From positions 1-21,210 of the forward strand of contig CAZJAD010000033.1 in the NCBI GenBank assembly GCA_964543855.1: DNA of 21,210 bases, read 5' to 3'. The notes under the pieces were generated by a model. That model ran no database searches and was not told the DNA's origin. It worked only from the letters and a program-made list of their open reading frames with translations. The DNA comes from CAZJAD01 sp964543855 (GTDB lineage: Bacteria > Electryoneota > RPQS01 > DYHQ01). Below are positions 16,554 through 21,210 of the stretch, piece after piece (position 1 is the first letter of the stretch; every line of letters starts with the position of its first letter). Made by a program: the position numbers and the translations under genes.

Positions 16554-17108
16554 ATGACCGACGAAGGAGCTCGCCAGGACGCGCGTGGATTGGTCTTGGT
16601 CAACACCGGCAATGGCAAAGGGAAAACGACGGCGGCCTTTGGAACCGTACTCAGAGCAGCAGGTCATGGACATCGTTGCCTTGTCGTTCAGTTCATCAAG
16701 GAAGCCGGGCGCAGCAAGGATCAAGACGCCCTGAAGCGGCTCGAACCGGAGGTCGAGGTGTTCGCGATGGGTCGAGGCTTCGTGGGAATCGCCGACGACA
16801 AACTTCCTTTCGAAGAGCATGCCAAGGCTGCCCGGAACGCGCTCGATTTCGCCAAGGAGAAGATGCTCACCGGAGATTACCGGCTGGTTGTCCTTGATGA
16901 GGTTTTCGTTGCATTGAGCCTTGGACTGATCCCACTTGCCCGTGTCCTGGAGCTGCTTGAAGCTCGCCCGGAAGATGTATCGCTGATCCTGACCGGACGT
17001 GGAGCACCTCCGGAGGTCATCGAACGCGCCGATACGGTGACGGAGATGGCCGAGGTCAAGCACGCCTTTCAGCGTGGTATTCCGGCTCTACGTGGAGTCG
17101 ATTTTTAG
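16554..17108 (+). CDS. cobO: Cob(I)alamin / cob(I)yrinic acid a,c-diamide adenosyltransferase
   Basis: A 184-residue cytoplasmic enzyme of the CobA/CobO/BtuR family that moves the adenosyl group of ATP on to reduced corrinoid to form adenosylcobalamin. The P-loop is NTGNGKGKTT (17-26), the FIKE block is at 47-50, VVLDE is at 112-116, LTGRGAPPE is at 147-155, and the ending is VKHAFQRGIPALRGVDF (168-184), the normal short C-terminus of the family. ATG 16554 has little Shine-Dalgarno signal and follows the small gene's stop by seven bases. An upstream open extension within the small gene is not used. No other cobalamin genes and no cobalamin riboswitch are in the window, so it may serve scavenged corrinoids; that is inference. 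Confidence 0.93.
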   Translation: MTDEGARQDARGLVLVNTGNGKGKTTAAFGTVLRAAGHGHRCLVVQFIKEAGRSKDQDALKRLEPEVEVFAMGRGFVGIADDKLPFEEHAKAARNALDFAKEKMLTGDYRLVVLDEVFVALSLGLIPLARVLELLEARPEDVSLILTGRGAPPEVIERADTVTEMAEVKHAFQRGIPALRGVDF

Positions 17109-17135
17109 ACTGTCCTTGTTTCTGAATCTGGTTCT

Positions 17136-19025
17136 ATGCCTGAGAAGAACCCGAAAAAGCTGACACCCATTGGAGGCGGTCCGCCGACGCGGAAGATGCG
17201 GTTCTCCATCTGGTATCTCGTGCTGGCTCTGCTCGCCCTGTTCGTCATTCAGATGTTTGTGGGAAAGGGCCATGTCACGACCGTGCCGTACTCCGTCTTT
17301 AAGCAGTGGCTGGCGAACGACAAGCTCGTTCAAGTATCGGTACGACGGGATAAGATTGTGGGGGAGGCACGGGTTGACACCATCGCCTCCGGCCAAGCCT
17401 TCGGTTTTGAGACTGTGCGGGTGGAAGATCCAGATCTCGTGGAACAGATGCAGGAGAAAGGCATCCGCTTCGAGGGCAAGGTTGAAAGTGATTGGCTCAA
17501 AGGAGTGCTGTTCGCGTGGATATTCCCGTTGGCCATTATCTTCTTCATCTGGAGCTTCGTCCTGCGGCGGATGGGGTCGCAGGGCGGCATTATGTCGATC
17601 GGTAAGTCGAAAGCCAAGGTGTATGTGGAGAGCGCGACGAAGCTCAGTTTCGAGGATGTGGCCGGGCTTGACGAGGCCGTCGAGGAGTTGCGTGAAGTCG
17701 TCGAGTTTTTGAAAACTCCGCAGAAGTTTAAGTCATTAGGGGGTACAATTCCGAAGGGCGTGCTTCTGGTCGGACCGCCCGGGACGGGAAAGACTCTGTT
17801 GGCTCGCGCGGTAGCTGGTGAGGCGAAAGTGCCATTCTTCTCGCTTTCCGGCTCGGATTTCGTAGAGATGTTCGTAGGGGTCGGTGCATCGCGAGTGCGG
17901 GATCTGTTTCAGCAGGCGTCGGCGAAAGCTCCATGCATTGTTTTCATCGATGAGCTGGATGCACTTGGCAAGTCACGAGGGATGAATCCGTGGGGCGGCC
18001 ACGACGAGCGCGAGCAGACGCTGAATCAGCTCCTTGTTGAGATGGACGGCTTCGATCCCAATGTCGGGGTCATCCTGATGGCGGCAACCAACCGGCCGGA
18101 GACTCTCGATTTGGCGCTGCTGCGGCCGGGTCGATTCGACCGACAGATTGTCGCGGATCGCCCCGACATCACCGGCCGAGAAGCCATATTGAAAGTGCAC
18201 GCCCGAGGCAAGAAGATGGCTGCGGATGTGGACTTGAGGATCATCGCCGCGCGCACACCCGGGTTTGTCGGTGCAGACTTGGCGAATGTGATGAATGAGG
18301 CAGCGCTCTTGGCCGCTCGCCGCGGCAAGAAGGAAGTCACCATCGCTGAGCTGGAGGAGGCCATTGATCGCGTCGTGGCTGGTCTCGAACGCAAGTCGCG
18401 CGTTTTGAATTCCAAGGAAAAGGAAATTGTTGCCTACCACGAGTCAGGCCATGCCATTGTCGGCGCATCGGTCCCAGACATGGACGCTATTCATCGCGTA
18501 TCCATCATACCGCGTGGCGTGCAGGCACTCGGATACACCCTCGCGTTGCCCACCGAGGACCGGTATTTGATGACGAAGACGGAGCTGACCTCGCGCATCA
18601 AGTTTGCTTTGGGAGGCCGAGTTGCGGAGGAGCTCATCTTCGGTGAAGTCTCGACGGGTGCTCAGAACGATCTTGAACGCGCCACGGGTGTCGCTCGCTC
18701 GATGGTGACGGAGTACGGGATGTCTGAGCGGTTGGGCCCACTGACCTATCGCCAGCGTGGTCAACCGTTTATGGGGCGCGAATGGCCGCTCGGCGGGAGC
18801 GCCGAATATGGGGAACATACAGCCGATCAGATCGACGCGGAAGTGAAAGCCATCGTGGAGGAGGCTTACGAGGAGGTGCGGACTATTCTGACGGAGAAGA
18901 AAGAGATTCTGGTGCGAATCGCCAAGCTCCTTCTCGAAAAGGAAGTCCTCGAAGGAGATGAGCTGAAGAACCTGTTGGACGGCACTGTGCCCGAACAGGG
19001 CGCGTCGATTGACCGCACAGCATAG
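17136..19025 (+). CDS. ftsH: ATP-dependent zinc metalloprotease FtsH
   Basis: A 629-residue membrane-anchored AAA+ protease that degrades misfolded membrane and regulatory proteins. The N-terminal transmembrane helix is at about 23-42, a periplasmic domain spans 43-120, and the second helix is at about 121-143. The AAA domain has Walker A GPPGTGKT (213-220), Walker B VFIDELD (269-275) and the second region of homology with ATNRPETLD and RPGRFDR (317-336). The zinc site is HESGH (435-439) with the third ligand Asp512 in AQNDLE. All key residues are present and the length is normal. ATG 17136 is 27 bases after cobO and has a poor ribosome site. The gene is the last of the run and a hairpin terminator follows. 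A stretch around 540-560 (QPFMGREW) is the usual variable region before the C-terminal coiled coil. Confidence 0.97.
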   Translation: MPEKNPKKLTPIGGGPPTRKMRFSIWYLVLALLALFVIQMFVGKGHVTTVPYSVFKQWLANDKLVQVSVRRDKIVGEARVDTIASGQAFGFETVRVEDPDLVEQMQEKGIRFEGKVESDWLKGVLFAWIFPLAIIFFIWSFVLRRMGSQGGIMSIGKSKAKVYVESATKLSFEDVAGLDEAVEELREVVEFLKTPQKFKSLGGTIPKGVLLVGPPGTGKTLLARAVAGEAKVPFFSLSGSDFVEMFVGVGASRVRDLFQQASAKAPCIVFIDELDALGKSRGMNPWGGHDEREQTLNQLLVEMDGFDPNVGVILMAATNRPETLDLALLRPGRFDRQIVADRPDITGREAILKVHARGKKMAADVDLRIIAARTPGFVGADLANVMNEAALLAARRGKKEVTIAELEEAIDRVVAGLERKSRVLNSKEKEIVAYHESGHAIVGASVPDMDAIHRVSIIPRGVQALGYTLALPTEDRYLMTKTELTSRIKFALGGRVAEELIFGEVSTGAQNDLERATGVARSMVTEYGMSERLGPLTYRQRGQPFMGREWPLGGSAEYGEHTADQIDAEVKAIVEEAYEEVRTILTEKKEILVRIAKLLLEKEVLEGDELKNLLDGTVPEQGASIDRTA

Positions 19026-19048
19026 CTGTGCACACCTTTGCAGCTTGC

Positions 19049-19074
19049 AAGGGCGTCCGATGAGGGCGCCTTTT
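19049..19074 (+). terminator. Probable terminator after ftsH
   Basis: AAGGGCGTCC (19049-19058) pairs with GGGCGCCTT (19064-19072), nine pairs with one bulged G and a five-base loop, then Ts to 19074. The stem is fair but the T tract is short. Confidence 0.6.
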
Positions 19075-19165
19075 CTGTCTCCACAGGTCTCAACATGTTG
19101 CCGGTAGATCCTGCCGGGCACACATCTTGCACGATTCAAGATGTATACTGTTCGGAGGATTGACC

Positions 19166-19759
19166 ATGACCAAGCGTTGTATCCTTGTGGGTTGCCTTGC
19201 CGTCGCCGTTTGTGCCTTCGCTCAAAGCGGAGCGGAGATGAAACCTGTCCCTGCTGCACCTGATTCGAATTACTTGCAGACCCGTCCGGTGGATTCCGTT
19301 GGACAGGGAGCGGCAGCAGAGGTCGATGCCGAGGCAGCAAGACGAGCCCAACTGATGGAGTGGCTGCGAGCCGCCCTCTTATCTCCTGGGCATCATCGTG
19401 TGGTGATAGACGGAGGGCAATTGCGCCAAGATGCGCCGACACCTGTTGGCGAGGGCGAGAGCGTTCTCATACCATGGGAGAACTCGGCCGTTGTGCACTG
19501 GAAAGGCGAGCCAGCGGATTCATTTCTCGTCAGTGTGTCGGTGACCGGTTGTCCCGGGTACCCATCGGAGCCCAGCGTCGGTGTCTCGTTCGCCACACCG
19601 TCTGGATGGAGTCATCCGCCGATACGATTCGGGCCGGTGGTGGAGCATACGATTTGTCCGTTGGGTGAAGGGTTTGAGCTGGAGGTTTTGGGCGGCTCCG
19701 AGGAAGGATCACGCGTGAGAATCTCGAGCCGCACGGCGGCCTACGGCTCTCGAAGGTAG
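19166..19759 (+). CDS. Exported protein of unknown function
   Basis: A 197-residue protein with an N-terminal signal peptide (MTKRCILVGCLAVAVCAFAQ). ATG 19166 has GGAGG seven bases upstream. The mature part has a Pro-rich linker, an Ala/Glu-rich helix (about 50-71, ending MEWLRAALL), then a beta-rich domain with the sequences VLIPWENSAVVHWKG and ITLs-like strands ending in a basic tail. Two cysteines (in TGCPGYP and HTICPLG) may form a disulfide. I do not recognise the family. It stands alone between the ftsH terminator and its own terminator. A TATACT at 19144-19149 lacks a correctly spaced -35 box, so its promoter is not clear. Confidence 0.7.
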   Translation: MTKRCILVGCLAVAVCAFAQSGAEMKPVPAAPDSNYLQTRPVDSVGQGAAAEVDAEAARRAQLMEWLRAALLSPGHHRVVIDGGQLRQDAPTPVGEGESVLIPWENSAVVHWKGEPADSFLVSVSVTGCPGYPSEPSVGVSFATPSGWSHPPIRFGPVVEHTICPLGEGFELEVLGGSEEGSRVRISSRTAAYGSRR

Positions 19760-19788
19760 ACGGGCTGTTTCGAGAGGGGAACACGAAG

Positions 19789-19823
19789 AAGCCACCGAGG
19801 AAAATTTCCTTCGGTGGCTTTTT
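19789..19823 (+). terminator. Strong terminator between convergent genes
   Basis: AAGCCACCGA (19789-19798) pairs perfectly with TCGGTGGCTT (19811-19820), with an inner GGAA/TTCC extension, followed by TTT (five Ts in all from 19819 to 19823). It ends the exported-protein gene. On the opposite strand the stem is followed by CTTCTTCG, so it may also help to stop the convergent minus-strand unit. Confidence 0.85.
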
Positions 19824-19847
19824 AGTGCTCTAACGGCGATTCGGCCT

Positions 19848-20663
19848 CTATGGTTTGAGCTTGAACCGGCGCAAAATCGTGGGCTGACCCATCCCCACCG
19901 CGTAGCGGGCACCATCGAGAGTGAACCACGCGCCGTCACCCTGAATGGGCTCGTACGGTCTCGGAATGTAGAAATCCAGGCCGCTGTCTCCTCCCATCCC
20001 AATCAAGAAGAGTCTTTCGCCTTTTGCATTGCGGCAAATATCCAGAATGAAGCCCGTGCGTGCTTTACCGCTCGCCTCGGCTGCGATGATATCGCCAGGA
20101 GCGAGATCGTCGACCAAAACGATGTCGAGGTCTCTTTTCAAGCTGACAAATCCAGCGTTTTCGGCGACAAATGTCAAATAGCGCAGGAAATTCGACGCTG
20201 ATCCGTTCGGTACGCCGACCTGCACGAAGAGAATTCTACCCTCACGCATTCGCGGCCTGAGGCCGTCTCGCCAGTCTCGCCAGGCTGCACTCTCACCATT
20301 TTCGAGACCAAAGCGGATCTCCGCACGGCGCGGCTGTGTCCAGCGATACAGTCCCCATAGTTTGACGATGCCCCCCGCGCCTTTGCCTTGCTCCGTGGGC
20401 AGGGGCGGCTCATCGATGACAGCGACAATCTCTCCACTACAAAGGGAATCCTGTCCGCGGACTCGGGCGTTCATTCCCGGACTTCTGAGGTTCAGGTGTC
20501 GAAGACTTGCCGCGAAACTGCCATCTGCGACCGGGATTCGCTGAAAGCCTGGCGGTGGAGATATGCGAGAAGTGACGGTGTCGTTTCGAGGCTCTGCGAG
20601 CAGGACGACAGCGCCGCAGACGCTCAGAACGACCAACATGGATAATCGGGACATCAGCCTCAT
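19848..20663 (-). CDS. Exported DUF4846-like protein, divergent
   Basis: A 271-residue protein. ATG 20663 follows the transporter's TAG by two bases and has GGTGGG upstream, so the two are coupled; a longer open frame to 20771 lies inside the transporter. Residues 1-23 form a signal peptide (SMLVVLSVCGAVVLLAEP). The body resembles DUF4846 proteins: PPGFQRIPVADGSFAASLRHL (37-57), IRFGLENGESAAWRDWRDGLRP (116-137), SNFLRYLTFVAENAGFVSL (157-175) and LAPGDIIAAE (187-196). From memory, family members carry a GGxPGHA-type block and a later AQSYMPAQ-type block. Here the corresponding segments read EASGKARTGFILDI and IGMGGDSGLDFYI, without the histidine and glutamines, so it may be a diverged member. 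The function of the domain is not established. Confidence 0.6.
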   Translation of the reverse strand: MRLMSRLSMLVVLSVCGAVVLLAEPRNDTVTSRISPPPGFQRIPVADGSFAASLRHLNLRSPGMNARVRGQDSLCSGEIVAVIDEPPLPTEQGKGAGGIVKLWGLYRWTQPRRAEIRFGLENGESAAWRDWRDGLRPRMREGRILFVQVGVPNGSASNFLRYLTFVAENAGFVSLKRDLDIVLVDDLAPGDIIAAEASGKARTGFILDICRNAKGERLFLIGMGGDSGLDFYIPRPYEPIQGDGAWFTLDGARYAVGMGQPTILRRFKLKP

Positions 20664-20665
20664 CC

Positions 20666-21210
20666 CTATCCCACCAAGATGAATCTCAAGCCAATGACAG
20701 CAAGCAGAAAAGTGACGATCATGCGGAAGATGTTTTCGTTTATGCGGGTGAGTACAATCGTGGCGATCCATGTGCCAAGAACCATCAGGACGGCAAGTGG
20801 CAATATGTACGGGAGGTCTTCCAGCGTGAGAAGTCGGGCATGACTATACACGACGATCTTGACCATGTGCATACTCGCGGCCACGATAGCATCCGTCGAG
20901 AGGAATGCTCCTTTAACCAACCCGAATCGCAGACAGAAAGGAGCAATCACCGGCCCTGATCCACCGATGATCGCCGAAACGAAGCCGGCAACGCCTCCGA
21001 CATAGGGCAATTGCCTGAGGTCAGCTCTTCTTGGCCACTGAATTCGGGCGACGGCAAGGACGACATAGATCAGCAGAAAGACCCCGACGGCACGCGCAAT
21101 GACCGTTGCCGAGAGTACGGTGTACAGCAATGCACCGACGAGCGCTCCGGGGATTGTCCCGATGAGAAAGCGCCCGGCAATATCCCAGCGGAGCTCACGA
21201 TGCGAGAAGT
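20666..21210 (-). CDS. TSUP/TauE-SafE family membrane transporter, N-terminus beyond window
   Basis: The frame is open from the right edge to TAG 20666 and gives the last 180 residues of a TSUP-family permease, a group that exports sulfite, sulfoacetate or other organosulfur anions. There are about six hydrophobic segments. The family mark of the C-terminal half is seen in GGVAGFVSAIIGGSGPVIAP, followed by STDAIVAASMHMVKI and an ending IFRMIVTFLLAVIGLRFILVG. A typical protein is about 250 residues, so roughly the first quarter to third lies outside. It is followed after two bases by the DUF4846-like gene. The substrate cannot be told from this sequence. Confidence 0.85.
   Translation of the reverse strand, partial: FSHRELRWDIAGRFLIGTIPGALVGALLYTVLSATVIARAVGVFLLIYVVLAVARIQWPRRADLRQLPYVGGVAGFVSAIIGGSGPVIAPFCLRFGLVKGAFLSTDAIVAASMHMVKIVVYSHARLLTLEDLPYILPLAVLMVLGTWIATIVLTRINENIFRMIVTFLLAVIGLRFILVG

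Noticed and set aside
19127..19149. TTGCAC ... TATACT as a promoter for the exported protein
   Set aside because: The spacer is only 11 bases, and a transcript from this -10 box would begin inside the ribosome site.
1..21210. Mobile element, CRISPR array, toxin-antitoxin or defence cluster
   Set aside because: I looked for transposase or integrase motifs, terminal inverted repeats, spaced direct repeats and paired small ORFs on both strands and saw none. The only tandem repeat is the protein-coding beta-helix.

Overview
The window looks like a metagenome-assembled scaffold (there is a run of 100 Ns at 4028-4127) from an uncultured bacterium of the FCB superphylum. The main clue is a secreted protein at 1421-3628 ending in a textbook type IX secretion (T9SS) type A sorting domain with the PNPFNP motif. 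A gingipain-family (C25) protease, an archaeal/eukaryotic-type prolyl-tRNA synthetase and outer-membrane-type proteins fit this. Genes are densely packed, mostly with AGGAG-type ribosome sites. Five well-formed sigma70-like promoters are visible, each with a 17-base spacer. No rRNA, tRNA, CRISPR array, IS element or phage gene was seen. The phylum cannot be fixed from this window alone.

Layout. (1) 1-3782, minus strand: a promoter drives a T9SS cargo protein with a 12-unit cysteine-rich beta-helix, followed 24 bases later by adenine deaminase, which runs off the left edge. (2) 3861-7853, plus strand: a promoter, a leader, an assembly gap that hides the N-terminus, then a large C25 cysteine protease ended by a strong terminator. 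(3) 7883-8933: a single-gene unit for a COG1313/PflA-like radical SAM protein with its own promoter and terminator. (4) 8948-12218: thioredoxin reductase and dihydrolipoamide dehydrogenase overlapping by 11 bases, then a family 2 glycosyltransferase, probably one operon. (5) 12288-19074: a promoter with a long leader, then a membrane GT-C-like glycosyltransferase, prolyl-tRNA synthetase, a small outer-membrane protein, a 65-residue Cys-rich protein, cobalamin adenosyltransferase and FtsH, closed by a terminator. (6) 19166-19823: a lone secreted protein of unknown function with a strong terminator. (7) 19848-21210, minus strand: a TSUP/TauE-type exporter (cut by the right edge) coupled to an exported protein that resembles DUF4846.

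How the genes fit together. Most are housekeeping: purine salvage, thiol redox, tRNA charging, cobalamin activation and membrane proteolysis. They are interleaved with envelope and secretion genes. I did not find a convincing new multi-gene system. The points most worth a second look are the Cys-ladder beta-helix, the C25 protease without a visible T9SS tail, the small Cys-rich protein before cobO, the diverged DUF4846-like protein coupled to a transporter, and the leader at 12317-12574, where the best ribosome site opens a different frame from the membrane protein.
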